From the NCBI RefSeq assembly GCF_000214215.1, contig NC_015559.1:3769001-3833000 (forward strand): a stretch of DNA of 64,000 nt. Reading direction: 5' to 3'. This document shows, piece by piece, positions 35,687 to 45,663 of this stretch. The DNA is from Marinomonas posidonica IVIA-Po-181. GTDB taxonomy: Bacteria; Pseudomonadota; Gammaproteobacteria; Pseudomonadales; Marinomonadaceae. Position 1 is the stretch's first letter. Each line of letters starts with the position of its first letter. The position numbers and the translations under genes were made by a program. The notes under the pieces are model-generated. The model saw nothing but the letters and a program-made list of their open reading frames with translations. It was not told the origin of the DNA and searched no databases.

Positions 35687-36124
35687 TCAAGGCTCCAAGG
35701 TAAGTAAATGGCCTTTTTATGGAACGCCTTTATATGTTGCTTTGGTATTTTTAGATGTTGCCTTTCTGGCAACACCAATATCATTGAAGCACTAAAATAA
35801 TATCCGCCGCCCTCTTCTTAATAAGCACCCAATAAGAGCGTCTTCGCTTCAAAATTGGGCATGCTATTTTATTTTGTTGTATTTTCACCAATATGCACTC
35901 TGAAAGATCGCACTATTTTTGTACGTCGAGTGAAAAATCACACAAAATTTCAATACTAGAAGGAATAAAGACCCCCTTATTGATAAAGAATAAACTCTAT
36001 TAATACAAAAACTTATTCCAAAAGAATCTAAGAAACGACATGTCAGTTCAGACATTAAATAGAGTATGCCATTCCTAGGAGGGGACGCTCACTTCAAGCT
36101 TAGGGTTTCTCGTTTACATGGTGA
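35687..36124. promoter_or_regulatory. Intergenic region upstream of DUF3100 operon
   Basis: 438 bases without a credible gene, AT-rich. It must carry the DUF3100 operon promoter on the minus strand. I see one small hairpin (TGTTGCC-TTTCT-GGCAACA, 35756-35774) and nothing else distinctive. Confidence 0.5.
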
Positions 36125-37171
36125 TTATGGCTCATTCGCCATGTCGATTCTTTCTTGTATGGGTGGATGTGTACTGAATAAGCTCTCAAACCAGGTTTCC
36201 TTATGATGGCGTACGTGCGCTTCTCCTAGCACTTGCATCGCTTCGATAAACCCATTTGACGATCCTGCAAGTTGTTTGAGGCTTTGTATTGCAAAGTCAT
36301 CCGCTTCTTTTTCCATCTCGCGAGAGAAAGCACTATTCACTACGCCTGTTCCTAAGCCAATAAAAGATTCATTAAGGGTTTCTAAGTCATTTAATATTAA
36401 TGACGTCAATATCGTTGTATAAAATGACTGCATCAGAGCCCTTGTGTTGTGTCGAAAAATCACATGGCCTGTTTCATGTAATAATACAGCCTGTATAGCT
36501 TGCTGATTGGACAGCATTTTCTTCACCAGTGAATCTGTCATCACAATAGTGCGATTACTTAATGTAAACGCATTATTTTGAAATATCTCAGAACGTCGAA
36601 AAAGTAACTTGAAAGACGCTTGATGTGGTACATTCAATTTTTTTAAATTATCGTGCCAGGCCTTTTTAATCTCATTTTGCATCACTTTTGATAAATTCGA
36701 CTCGGACAAATCCACTCTTTCAAGCAAAAAAAGGGTTTTATCCCCCACCAATTCATCTATTGAGACAGGAATAAAGGGCGTTGTTACACGAGAAAGTAGA
36801 GTCGGACCGTATAAGTATAATGATGCGATAATAATGGGAAGAGTTATCACACATAGTACAAGAGCCTTATAGCGATTCTCAATCCATTCCAGCCACTTAC
36901 CTTTTCGATATGAGTGACTCCATTCTAGTAAGGCGGTTTTGGACGATATATCGGGGTTGAAGACTGAACCATCTTCGAACTGAAATGAAATAGGCAATCC
37001 CATAATATTTGGGGACAAGGTAAAATCACCCTGCTGATATTCTTTGGATATATCAGCTTCGGAACATTCTAGATAAATGACGCCTTTTTCTCTGCAAGAT
37101 AATAATGCTGCATAGGCTTTACTTTGCCGGGGCAGAAAAAATGCCCCGGCAAAGATTAAAGGTTGATCCAT
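36125..37171 (-). CDS. M48-family membrane metallopeptidase
   Basis: 348 residues. An N-terminal soluble domain of about 100 residues, one membrane segment at about 102-122, then the peptidase with zinc motif HETGH (232-236) and a third ligand Glu in EMEKEADDFAIQSL. Related to HtpX/Oma1-type membrane-quality-control proteases. The N-terminal domain I do not recognise. Start overlaps the yjgN stop (TAATG), so the two are coupled and probably function together. Confidence 0.84.
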   Translation of the reverse strand: MDQPLIFAGAFFLPRQSKAYAALLSCREKGVIYLECSEADISKEYQQGDFTLSPNIMGLPISFQFEDGSVFNPDISSKTALLEWSHSYRKGKWLEWIENRYKALVLCVITLPIIIASLYLYGPTLLSRVTTPFIPVSIDELVGDKTLFLLERVDLSESNLSKVMQNEIKKAWHDNLKKLNVPHQASFKLLFRRSEIFQNNAFTLSNRTIVMTDSLVKKMLSNQQAIQAVLLHETGHVIFRHNTRALMQSFYTTILTSLILNDLETLNESFIGLGTGVVNSAFSREMEKEADDFAIQSLKQLAGSSNGFIEAMQVLGEAHVRHHKETWFESLFSTHPPIQERIDMANEP

Positions 37172-38181
37172 TAAAAGGAGTTCTCAGCAATGCCCAAGTC
37201 AAAAAGGTCATTTAACTCTTCTCCTAATGCACTGGCATCTGATTTGGCGTTACTCACAATATCTTCAATACCAACTTCAATCTGATATTGTGTGTTTTCA
37301 CACATATAACGTCTTTGTCTCATTACCGCAATAGGGGCACCTAGACCCAACGTGAATACAACAATCAAAAAGTTTGTCATCACTAAAACAAACATACCTG
37401 TTATGGAGACTGTCGTATCAAATTTTGCAACATTAGGTAAGGTTATATTGTGTGTGAGTTGCTTCCATAGAAGAGCAGAAGTCACAATATTGGCTAACAT
37501 AAAGCCTCCTGCCATAATGAAAATCAATAACCAAATCCTACCTTCTATACCAGCCCCACTACTCATTACAGATATAGCCAGAATAATAACCGGTATTATA
37601 ATGGCAGCAGCAAGACCAAAAACCTTGTAAAATTCAACTGTCTTAAAATGAGATTTGAAATTAATTTTTCCATATTGCTTATTGTCAAACAAATACTCAA
37701 ACTGTTTTTTTATCACCAAAGGCAGCGCCAAATACAAGGTAAACACACTCAAGACGGGATAAATAATAAAGGTTAAAAGGCCCCCTTTCTTCTGTCCAGA
37801 AAAGTCAAATCTAACATTTCGATAACTCATCATTCGATTAGAGAATTTCAAGTTTTGCACTATAATCCACGGGAGGAAGCACAATAGAACAACAGAAAAA
37901 AGCAATATCGTTTCTGGAAAAAAAAATGTAATAGAAAAATATATAAGCAATAGAATAAAGGCGATTATACGACTCTTCAATATTTTTATCGGATCTCCAT
38001 GGTAACCAAAAGCATGTCCATCAACACGAGTATGGCCATAAAGGTACTGTTTATTACGTACCATCGCCCATGGACTATAAATACCTAATGTTATTACGGT
38101 TAAAAAAAAGTTAACTAAACAAAGACGAAAGTATTCACCATTTTTTCCAGAAAACTCAACCTCACGAAAAGTTTTATTCAC
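37171..38181 (-). CDS. yjgN: YjgN-family (DUF898) membrane protein
   Basis: 336 residues. The N-terminal FREVEFSGKNGEYFRLCLVNFFLTVITLGIYSPWAMVRNKQYLYGHTRVDGHAFGYHGDP repeats in part as the second half (GMFVLVMTNFLIVVFTLGLGAPIAVMRQRRYM), the duplicated GIYSPWA/GLGAPIA pattern of the family. About seven membrane segments. Function unknown; commonly next to an M48 peptidase, as here. A perfect 18-bp inverted repeat lies 30-80 bases upstream. Confidence 0.85.
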   Translation of the reverse strand: MNKTFREVEFSGKNGEYFRLCLVNFFLTVITLGIYSPWAMVRNKQYLYGHTRVDGHAFGYHGDPIKILKSRIIAFILLLIYFSITFFFPETILLFSVVLLCFLPWIIVQNLKFSNRMMSYRNVRFDFSGQKKGGLLTFIIYPVLSVFTLYLALPLVIKKQFEYLFDNKQYGKINFKSHFKTVEFYKVFGLAAAIIIPVIILAISVMSSGAGIEGRIWLLIFIMAGGFMLANIVTSALLWKQLTHNITLPNVAKFDTTVSITGMFVLVMTNFLIVVFTLGLGAPIAVMRQRRYMCENTQYQIEVGIEDIVSNAKSDASALGEELNDLFDLGIAENSF

Positions 38182-38210
38182 TACACCATTTCCTTATATG
38201 TCTAAAATTC

Positions 38211-38261
38211 GTTAATTAATTGATATTTTAGTCAAAATAACTCAAATATCAATTAATTAAC
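38211..38261. repeat. Perfect 18-bp inverted repeat upstream of yjgN
   Basis: GTTAATTAATTGATATTT (38211-38228) and its exact reverse complement (38244-38261) flank a 15-base loop. The whole element is AT-rich and starts 30 bases before the yjgN ATG. It could form a cruciform or a leader hairpin, or hold a dimeric regulator. No T-run follows on either strand. Confidence 0.7.
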
Positions 38262-38438
38262 AAGATGAATAATTGAGTCTTCTATGTGGAATCGTTTGCT
38301 ATAGACTAATGTTATACAAAGTACTTGAGGGAAATTTGAATAAGTCATGATCATCTGTTTCTATAAAAAACGCAGGAGAAAGACGTATATGGATGCCCGT
38401 CATTAAAGCAACACTGGAGTCGTCATACGAGTTAAAAA

Positions 38439-38855
38439 CTATCTAGAAGCTTTTGCCCCTTCCTCAGTATCTTCCAAATTTAAAATATTGAAAATGTTGT
38501 CTTCCAGCCAAGACACCAATTCAATCACATGATCCGCCACCTGTAAGCCAGTCGGCGTCAGGTTGTATTCCACTTTTGGAGGCACAACGGGATAAGACGT
38601 GCGTTGCACAAAGTTATCCTGCTCAAGGGTTTGCAGAGTCTGCGCCAGCATCTTCTCACTGACCCCTTCAATCGTCCGGCGTAGATCACTGAAACGGTGT
38701 CGTTCACCATCTTTTAGCACCATAAAAATCAATACCGCCCAACGGCTGGTAACGTGTTTTAAGATTTCTCTGGATGGACACTTGTTGGATAAAACATTAC
38801 CACGGGTAAACTCAATGACTTTGCCCCCTTCTGTTTGTACTTTAAAACCACTCAT
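38439..38855 (-). CDS. HxlR-family winged-helix regulator
   Basis: 138 residues. CPSREILKHVTSRWAVLIFMVLKDGERHRFSDLRRTIEGVSEKMLAQTLQTLEQDNFVQRTSYPVVPPKVEYNLTPTG is the HxlR winged helix; the N-terminal Cys of CPSREI is a frequent redox/electrophile sensor in the family. No obvious target is adjacent, though the LysR/SMR pair follows within 1.1 kb. Confidence 0.86.
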   Translation of the reverse strand: MSGFKVQTEGGKVIEFTRGNVLSNKCPSREILKHVTSRWAVLIFMVLKDGERHRFSDLRRTIEGVSEKMLAQTLQTLEQDNFVQRTSYPVVPPKVEYNLTPTGLQVADHVIELVSWLEDNIFNILNLEDTEEGAKASR

Positions 38856-38939
38856 ACTTACCTACTTGCATGTACTTACTAAAAGTTTGTTTATTGTATT
38901 GTAATGGTATTTTTTCTGTAGTCCAAATGGAATGTGTTG

Positions 38940-39821
38940 CTAGGACGAAAAGGCATTCTTAAAGGCGTCAAATAACCATTGTGAAGCAGGACCAGGCTCA
39001 ACACCTTTTTTGAACACCAAATCCACGGGGACAGACCAAGGTTTGTGGTCAAACGCCGCGTCCATTTTTACCCATCGACCTTGTGCAATCTTCGACTGAA
39101 CCAGAGATACTGGCACATACGCCCAACCAATTTGGCGCTCTATGAGCTGCAGTACCGCATAATAGCTGGAGCACCACCACACATTGGGGGTCATGCTAAT
39201 CAAAATTTGTGACTCTTGTTTTGCAAGACCACGTACTGAAATTTGTCGATATGGCGCCAAATCAGACTCTGATTGAATAGACTGTGACGCCAAGGGATAA
39301 TCCGCATGACAAACCGGGATAAAGTCCACGCCACCCACGTAACAAAAATCGATTTGTTTATTGATATCGACTTCCGAGAACATGATGCCCAAATCAGAGT
39401 CACCGTTCGCCACCGCTTCCGTAATGTCTACCGAGGCCATAGACAACACGTCCAGTTGCACAAAAGGAAATGCCTCAGCGAACGCCTCTAAAACATCAAC
39501 AACTTGAGCTTCCAATAGCGCATCATCTACCGCAAGGGTTAGTGCACTTTCTTCATGACGAATGATGGATTCAGCGATTTTTTCAAACTCATGGGATTGT
39601 GCTAATAACGCTTTGGCGCTCCTGACTAAACGCTCACCTTCAGGGGTCAATCGAGGGCTGCGAAAAGAGCGATCAAACAATTCGACGCCTAAATCCAATT
39701 CCAAGTTACTGATGCCGTGACTGACCGCAGACTGCACCTTGCCCAATTTCCTTGCACACGCGGAAAAGGAGCCTAGCTCTGCAGACAACACCAGCATGTT
39801 TATTTGTTCTAGATTTAACAT
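38940..39821 (-). CDS. LysR-family transcriptional regulator
   Basis: 293 residues, helix-turn-helix GSFSACARKLGKVQSAVSHGISNLELDLG in the first 60, then effector domain. Divergent from the SMR exporter gene with a 90-base gap, so probably its regulator. Confidence 0.85.
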   Translation of the reverse strand: MLNLEQINMLVLSAELGSFSACARKLGKVQSAVSHGISNLELDLGVELFDRSFRSPRLTPEGERLVRSAKALLAQSHEFEKIAESIIRHEESALTLAVDDALLEAQVVDVLEAFAEAFPFVQLDVLSMASVDITEAVANGDSDLGIMFSEVDINKQIDFCYVGGVDFIPVCHADYPLASQSIQSESDLAPYRQISVRGLAKQESQILISMTPNVWWCSSYYAVLQLIERQIGWAYVPVSLVQSKIAQGRWVKMDAAFDHKPWSVPVDLVFKKGVEPGPASQWLFDAFKNAFSS

Positions 39822-39911
39822 ATGAATAATTTCTATAGTTACTAACTTTTAATCATCTTAGTTGTTGATAGTATGCACGGCAAATAGTCTCTGTTTTGAG
39901 GGAGCATTGTC

Positions 39912-40229
39912 ATGAGTTGGTTGTATTTATTATTAGCAGGTTTTACCGAAATCGGCTGGCCAATCGGCCTAAAAATTGCGCAGTCAAGTGAATCACGTTT
40001 GTTAGGCATCAGCATTGCGGTGGTCTTTTTGTTAATTAGCGGCAGTTTGCTGTGGATGGCCCAAAAAGACATCCCTATGGGAACGGCTTATGCCGTCTGG
40101 ACAGGCATTGGTGCGGCGGGGACTTTTTTGGTTGGGGTCTGGTTTTATGGTGACCCGACGTCATTAATGCGTTACATGGGCGTGCTCTTGATCATCCTTG
40201 GAGTGGCCTTACTTAAGTTCGCCGCTTGA
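39912..40229 (+). CDS. Small multidrug resistance (SMR) family exporter, SugE/Gdx-like
   Basis: 105 residues, four membrane segments. The membrane-embedded Glu is E13 in LAGFTEIGWPIGLK, and GTAYAVWTGIGAAGTFLVG is the SugE/Gdx segment. Members export guanidinium or quaternary ammonium ions in exchange for protons as dual-topology dimers. No guanidine riboswitch is seen upstream, so specificity is open. Confidence 0.82.
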   Translation: MSWLYLLLAGFTEIGWPIGLKIAQSSESRLLGISIAVVFLLISGSLLWMAQKDIPMGTAYAVWTGIGAAGTFLVGVWFYGDPTSLMRYMGVLLIILGVALLKFAA

Positions 40230-40278
40230 GCGTATAATGACGACTTTGCGCTCGCAATCAGCAACATTAAGGACATCC

Positions 40279-41484
40279 ATGAAAACAATAAAACAATTAA
40301 TGAGGCATGATGCTTGGTTCTTGTTACTGTTTATTTTTCTGATTGCCTTGTGTTTACGCGGTCCCGTCACCGGTTTACCGCCTTTGCTGGATCGCATCAG
40401 TCAACAACTGCAATTAAACAGTTCACAATCTGGGCTATTAGTTAGTATTCCCCTATTAGCTTTTGCCGTATTTGCACCTGTTGCATCATGGCTGACGCGC
40501 TTTTTTCGCATCGAAAAAATTCTCGCCACTGGCGTGGGATTGATCGCTCTTGGCATGTTGATCCGCGCCATGGGTTCTATTAGTAGTCTCTATTTGGGCG
40601 CACTTTTGATTGGCGCAGGCATTGCCATTGGGAATGTGCTGTTACCAAGTTTATTAAAACGCGAATTTCCTCAGTTCGTTGTACAACTGACCGCCATTTA
40701 CGTGTTGATGATGGGCGTCGGCGGTTTTGTCATGTCGAGCTTTGCTGTGCCGTTAAGCGACGTCGCTAATCAGGCTCAACTCCCCTTCAGTGGATGGTCT
40801 TTTGCCTTAGCATGTCAGACTGTGATTATCTTGCCCGCGATACTGGTTTGGTTCTGTTGCCGTATCACGCAACATCATCAGCCTAAAAACACCCGAGGCG
40901 AAACCAACGGCAGCCTATGGCGCCGCCTGTCATCATGGCAGGTAGCGGGTTTTCTGGCGGTCAATTCTTTGTTTAATTATATTGTGGTGGCGTGGATTCC
41001 TGCCATTTTGGTCAGCCATGGTTATACCGACACCACGGCAGGCTTGTATCAAGGCTATTTACAATTAGCCGGCGCTTTGCCTTCGCTTATTTTGGCACCC
41101 TTTATTCAGTATTTGGGCAGTCACAGACGTTTATGTCTGTTTGCTACCAGCCTAACGGTCATCAGCATTCTAGGCTGGCTCTATGTGCCAACGTTATCTG
41201 GTTTTTGGTCATTGAGCTACGGCTTTGGCATCAGCATGGGGTTTATTTTGGGGTTGTCTTTCATTGGCATGAGAACCGATACACCAAAACAAGCAGCGAG
41301 TTTATCCGGCATGTCGCAATTATTCGGTTACACCTTAGCGGCTCTAGGACCGGTTCTGATTGGTGCTTTGTATGACTGGCAACAATCATGGCATCCACCC
41401 CTGTATGTGCTCTTAATGATTGGTTTGATTTGGATGACCTTGGGGTGGTTTGCTAGCCCTAAAACCTTGTCTAGCAAGGCTTAA
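40279..41484 (+). CDS. MFS transporter, CynX/NimT type
   Basis: 401 residues, twelve membrane segments. The first-segment motif LRGPVTGLPPLLDRISQQL and the MSGMSQLFGYTLAALGPVLIGALYDW end resemble the CynX/NimT (cyanate, nitroimidazole) group. The ATG at 40279 follows AAGGA; longer readings overlap the SMR gene. The SMR and MFS genes may be co-transcribed (49 bases apart). Confidence 0.82.
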   Translation: MKTIKQLMRHDAWFLLLFIFLIALCLRGPVTGLPPLLDRISQQLQLNSSQSGLLVSIPLLAFAVFAPVASWLTRFFRIEKILATGVGLIALGMLIRAMGSISSLYLGALLIGAGIAIGNVLLPSLLKREFPQFVVQLTAIYVLMMGVGGFVMSSFAVPLSDVANQAQLPFSGWSFALACQTVIILPAILVWFCCRITQHHQPKNTRGETNGSLWRRLSSWQVAGFLAVNSLFNYIVVAWIPAILVSHGYTDTTAGLYQGYLQLAGALPSLILAPFIQYLGSHRRLCLFATSLTVISILGWLYVPTLSGFWSLSYGFGISMGFILGLSFIGMRTDTPKQAASLSGMSQLFGYTLAALGPVLIGALYDWQQSWHPPLYVLLMIGLIWMTLGWFASPKTLSSKA

Positions 41485-41590
41485 GTTTTAGGAATGGCTT
41501 GCTCAACAAGCCGTTACAGAGCGTTATCAAGTGCAGGCTGTTGGTTACGCCAGCTAGAAATTTTCTCTAATGCCATGTTGAGCTAAACGG

Positions 41591-43471
41591 TTATTTTTCG
41601 ATCTGCAAAGGGATAATAATCTGAAAACGGGTTCCCACACCCAATTCAGACTCTAGGTTTAGTCGTCCCGCCATCAGTTTATAAACCCATTGATGCACCA
41701 GATATAAGCCGAGTCCATTGTGTTGTCGGTCTCGCCCAGTGGTTTTAAAAGGATCAAACACCGTACCTAAGATCTCGGTGGCGATACCAAAGCCATCATC
41801 TTGCACCACCAGCTCTAAGTCTGTTCCAACTCGATGGGCGGTAATGCGAATCTGACCGGCTTCCTTTTCATGAAACGCATATTCCAACGCATTATCGATA
41901 AGATTTTGAACAATTTGCGACATCACTCCTGGATATCCCTGCATTTCGATACGCTCAGGGCATTCTGACATAACAGCCACTTTCGGACGCTTTGTCAGAC
42001 GTGGCCGATACGTAAACAGTAAATCATCCAGTACATCATTGAAGAAAAAAGGCTGAACATCTTGAACAGCACGGTCCGACGCAATTCGTTTAAAGTTTGA
42101 TACCGCCTCTAACGCCCGCTGCAGATTTTTCTCGGCAATGCTTAATGAGACTTCCATTCTCTCGACATTGTCAGCCGTCATTTGTGCTTGATCGATTAGT
42201 TGTCGACTCGACGAGAGTGCCAACTTTACGCCACCTAGCGGCGTATGAATTTCATGGGCTAACCCTGACACCATCATACCCAACGAGGATAATTTACTGG
42301 TTTCAACCAATTCATCCTGCAACTCCACTAGCCTTTTATTCATGTCGTGCAGTTTTTGGTTGGCTTGTTCCGTTTGACGCTTTTCGCGCTTGAGCTGTTT
42401 TAACAGTCGCTTACTGGTAAATTGTGCTTGCAAATGGCGCCAGCCCCACCAAGCTAACAAGAAATAAACGATGCTAGCTAACAACACAACACCACTCTTC
42501 AACATGAAATGCCAACGCGCAAACATTGTCGGCTCGGAATGGGCAACAAGGTAAATGAAAGGCACATCTCTTGGCTGTAAACTGTCCTCTTCATCTAAAT
42601 AAAAACGCATAAAGCTCCATAAACGCCCTTGCCCCCAATAGCGTTTTAAATCAACGGCTTCCGACTTGATGCTGCGCCACACATCAGGAAACCGACTTGA
42701 CATCCGAACGCCTTGCTCGGTCGGCCGTAACACATGTCCCCACTCTAATGATTGATCATCCGACATGAGCCAACCGCCTTGTTTATCAAGCACTTCTAAA
42801 TGCACTAAGTCGCTATTCAACTGTTTGAGCCGATCAAACATATTAGCCAAATTATAATTCACCACAAGCAACCCCGAATCACGACCAGAGATACGCACCA
42901 CACCACGTACGGTCGGCTGAAAAGGCCGAACCACTTCTCCGTTATCAACATTGAGGTCCAGTGGGGAAACATAAACGTCATCTGGTTTAATTGGCGCTTG
43001 TTTGATGTAAGGTCGGCCTTGTTTATTCTGCAGTTGAGCCTCTGACACACGGGACACGATGCCTTCTTGTGAATTTACCCTGACCTGTTCCATACCATCT
43101 GCGGACATCCAACGAACCTGAGAGATTAATTCAGAGGTCGCGGCAAATAACCGAAATTCATTAGCGATTGCGGCCTTCCAATCGTATTCGTTTGAGAGTT
43201 CACTTTGTAGCTTCAGGCGAGCAATAACACTATTACGAAGCAACAGTGTGCTCTTTTTGATGTGCCCCACTTCACGACTAAAAGCACTGCTGCTTCTGGT
43301 CAACAACTCTGTTTCGCTCCAGACCAATTGGCTTTCTTTTTGTTGCCAAAAAAATCGATAGCTGATCACACTAATAGAAACCACCACCAGCAATAACAAT
43401 ACTAAAGCCGCCATTAATTGCTGCGTTTCCGTCAGCCATTTTTGCCGAATTGACGGTGGTTTTTCTGTCAT
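41591..43471 (-). CDS. Membrane sensor histidine kinase
   Basis: 626 residues. Membrane segments at about 19-38 and about 325-345 enclose a large periplasmic sensor of nearly 290 residues (double-Cache-like length). A cytoplasmic coiled coil (KREKRQTEQANQKLHDMNKRL) leads to the kinase core: H-box SGLAHEIHTPLGGVKLAL, N-box VQNLIDNALEYAF, G1 VQDDGFGIAT and G2 GLGLYLVHQWVYKLMAG. The ATG at 43471 overlaps the response-regulator stop (ATGA). It presumably phosphorylates the REC-EAL protein encoded before it. Confidence 0.86.
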   Translation of the reverse strand: MTEKPPSIRQKWLTETQQLMAALVLLLLVVVSISVISYRFFWQQKESQLVWSETELLTRSSSAFSREVGHIKKSTLLLRNSVIARLKLQSELSNEYDWKAAIANEFRLFAATSELISQVRWMSADGMEQVRVNSQEGIVSRVSEAQLQNKQGRPYIKQAPIKPDDVYVSPLDLNVDNGEVVRPFQPTVRGVVRISGRDSGLLVVNYNLANMFDRLKQLNSDLVHLEVLDKQGGWLMSDDQSLEWGHVLRPTEQGVRMSSRFPDVWRSIKSEAVDLKRYWGQGRLWSFMRFYLDEEDSLQPRDVPFIYLVAHSEPTMFARWHFMLKSGVVLLASIVYFLLAWWGWRHLQAQFTSKRLLKQLKREKRQTEQANQKLHDMNKRLVELQDELVETSKLSSLGMMVSGLAHEIHTPLGGVKLALSSSRQLIDQAQMTADNVERMEVSLSIAEKNLQRALEAVSNFKRIASDRAVQDVQPFFFNDVLDDLLFTYRPRLTKRPKVAVMSECPERIEMQGYPGVMSQIVQNLIDNALEYAFHEKEAGQIRITAHRVGTDLELVVQDDGFGIATEILGTVFDPFKTTGRDRQHNGLGLYLVHQWVYKLMAGRLNLESELGVGTRFQIIIPLQIEK

Positions 43472-45663
43472 GGTTTCACCCAAACCATCACCTCAGACAA
43501 AGGCATAGGCTTAGCAAACAAGTATCCTTGCCCATGTTCACAGCCCAACGTCAACAAGTGCGCTTTCTGTTGTTCTGTCTCAATGCCTTCGGCAATCACA
43601 TCCAAGCCTAGAGAGTGACCCAGTTCGATAATCATTTTTAATATTTTCCAGTCTTTTTCTGAGTCCTCCATTCGCCAAACAAAACTGTGGTCAATCTTGA
43701 TGGTAGAGACAGATAAGGTCGACAAATAAGTCAATGACGAATATCCCGTGCCAAAATCATCGATATTCACCCTCACCCCAATCTCTTTCAAGGTATCAAG
43801 GTGACGATTAATGGTGGTTTTTTCTTTAATAAATTGAGATTCCGTAATTTCCAATTCAATTAAATTATTATCAATATTTTCTTCGCGTAAAATAGCGGAA
43901 AATTGTTCAAAATAATTCGGACGGGAAATTTCATTCCCCGCTACGTTTACCGAGATCGGCACACTTATACCAATGCTTTTCAGTTCATTAATGGCTTTAC
44001 AAGTTTTACGCAAAATTTGTCGATCCAATTTGTCGACTAAACCACAGCTTTCCGCCAAGGCAATGAACTGCTCTGGTGAGACAAAATTACCACTTTTATT
44101 TTTCCAGCGAGCCAAGGCCTCAAAACCAATCAAGGTCTGATCAAGCAAAGCTACCTTTGGCTGAAAATAGACATCAATGTCATCCTGTAAAATAACCTCT
44201 CGAAGCTCTTTCAGGAGCTCATATCGACCAAACATGGCAGATGCCAACTCTTCCGAGAAAGCTAAGAAAGACACCCCTTCATACTTCGCACGTTCCAGGG
44301 TACTTTTACCGACACTCACTAACTGTTCAGCTTCGTAATTCGGGAAATCGGCAAAATTCACCAAACTAATGGTTAAATCTAAAGAATGAATGGCGTCTTC
44401 CACCGTCACACTGGGGTGAATCACCTGCTCTAAATTGGCCTCGTGATAGTCTTTACTGTCATAAATCACCATCACAATCGTATCCCGCTCAAATAACGCC
44501 ACATCCACCGAGTTATCAAAGAAGTCACATAAATATTCGTACAAAGATAAGGTCAGTTGATCACAATATTTTGTGCCCAACACCGACTCGGTGTAAGCCA
44601 AATCCTCCACATGCAGCATTAACAGCTTGGCCTTTTCTCGCTCCCAAGCAAACATGTGCCGAATTTCACGCACTAACCAGCTCTTATTGTGTATCCCCGA
44701 GATGGGTTCAATGTAAGCCAACTCAGACAACTTGCTGTTTAATGCAACATTGCGAAAACCGACGCTGATGTTTTCGCACAACACTTGCAACAAATTAACC
44801 TCATTGATGGTTAAATTTCGGTTAAATTTGACGATGACTATGTAATCCCGGCCTTCAAACTCTTTGTTTGAAAAATACAGCACTGAAAAGCCGTCTAAGA
44901 AAGCGTGTTTCTTAGTCAAGCTCGTTTGACATGCCGCTTCGATTAAGGTCTCATCTTTAATGGCTGTCGATGCCAATTGATGAACATAGGACGAATACTC
45001 TCCGTTCGCAGCCACAATAAGCGCATCTTCAATTTTTTCGTGTTCAGAGTTAACAAAGCAAGCCATACCACCCTGAACAATTTTTAGCAGACGGCTGATT
45101 TCTTCTAATATGGCGCGGGCATACTCCAACATGTCTTTTTTTGAAGACAAGCGCTGACACGAAAACAGCAAAAGCCGCATACTGTGACGGGCTTCTTGCA
45201 TGACTAACAAATGCTCCCAAGTACGGATAGTACTCACAACGATGGTCTGCAAGTGCACCTGAGTGAGGTCAGACTTACACCAGCAATCCTCTATGTCGTA
45301 TTGACCGATTAGATTATCGGTTGGCTTCATGCCGGGGTGGCCCGTTAACAACACAATGCGCACCAGGTCATTACCAATCACTTCCCGGATCGTGCCGACT
45401 AACCCCAGACCGGCTTGATCTGTTTCCATCGAAAGATCCAGGAAAATCAACGCAATATCCGGATTTTTCGCAATAACTACCGCCGCCTCGCTAGCCGACG
45501 ACGCCTTCAAAAATTCAACCCTTTTACCATCATATTGGAGGGTACTTAGGCTGTTCATTAACGCCATTTGATAATCCGCATCATCTTCGACGGATAACAC
45601 TTTGCAAACTTCTTTGGGAATGGGCATTAACATTGTCGAGTCAAAATGAGAGGGGGAATCCAT
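43468..45663 (-). CDS. Response regulator with EAL cyclic-di-GMP phosphodiesterase domain
   Basis: 731 residues: receiver (about 20-150, phospho-acceptor D76 in LIFLDLSMETD), a helical/alpha-beta linker of the kind called DUF3369, a degenerate GGDEF (FERDT replaces the GGDEF loop, so no cyclase), and an EAL domain whose catalytic motifs are intact (FEALARW, ELEITES, NIDDFGTGYSSL, KIDHSF, AEGIE). It should hydrolyse c-di-GMP when phosphorylated or released by its partner kinase. First of a two-gene operon. Confidence 0.88.
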   Translation of the reverse strand: MDSPSHFDSTMLMPIPKEVCKVLSVEDDADYQMALMNSLSTLQYDGKRVEFLKASSASEAAVVIAKNPDIALIFLDLSMETDQAGLGLVGTIREVIGNDLVRIVLLTGHPGMKPTDNLIGQYDIEDCWCKSDLTQVHLQTIVVSTIRTWEHLLVMQEARHSMRLLLFSCQRLSSKKDMLEYARAILEEISRLLKIVQGGMACFVNSEHEKIEDALIVAANGEYSSYVHQLASTAIKDETLIEAACQTSLTKKHAFLDGFSVLYFSNKEFEGRDYIVIVKFNRNLTINEVNLLQVLCENISVGFRNVALNSKLSELAYIEPISGIHNKSWLVREIRHMFAWEREKAKLLMLHVEDLAYTESVLGTKYCDQLTLSLYEYLCDFFDNSVDVALFERDTIVMVIYDSKDYHEANLEQVIHPSVTVEDAIHSLDLTISLVNFADFPNYEAEQLVSVGKSTLERAKYEGVSFLAFSEELASAMFGRYELLKELREVILQDDIDVYFQPKVALLDQTLIGFEALARWKNKSGNFVSPEQFIALAESCGLVDKLDRQILRKTCKAINELKSIGISVPISVNVAGNEISRPNYFEQFSAILREENIDNNLIELEITESQFIKEKTTINRHLDTLKEIGVRVNIDDFGTGYSSLTYLSTLSVSTIKIDHSFVWRMEDSEKDWKILKMIIELGHSLGLDVIAEGIETEQQKAHLLTLGCEHGQGYLFAKPMPLSEVMVWVKP

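Noticed and set aside
39822-39911. Guanidine riboswitch upstream of the SMR gene
   Set aside because: Only 90 bases between divergent starts, with no recognisable guanidine-aptamer core.
43468-45663. Diguanylate cyclase activity of the EAL regulator
   Set aside because: The GGDEF loop is replaced by FERDT, so the cyclase site is missing.
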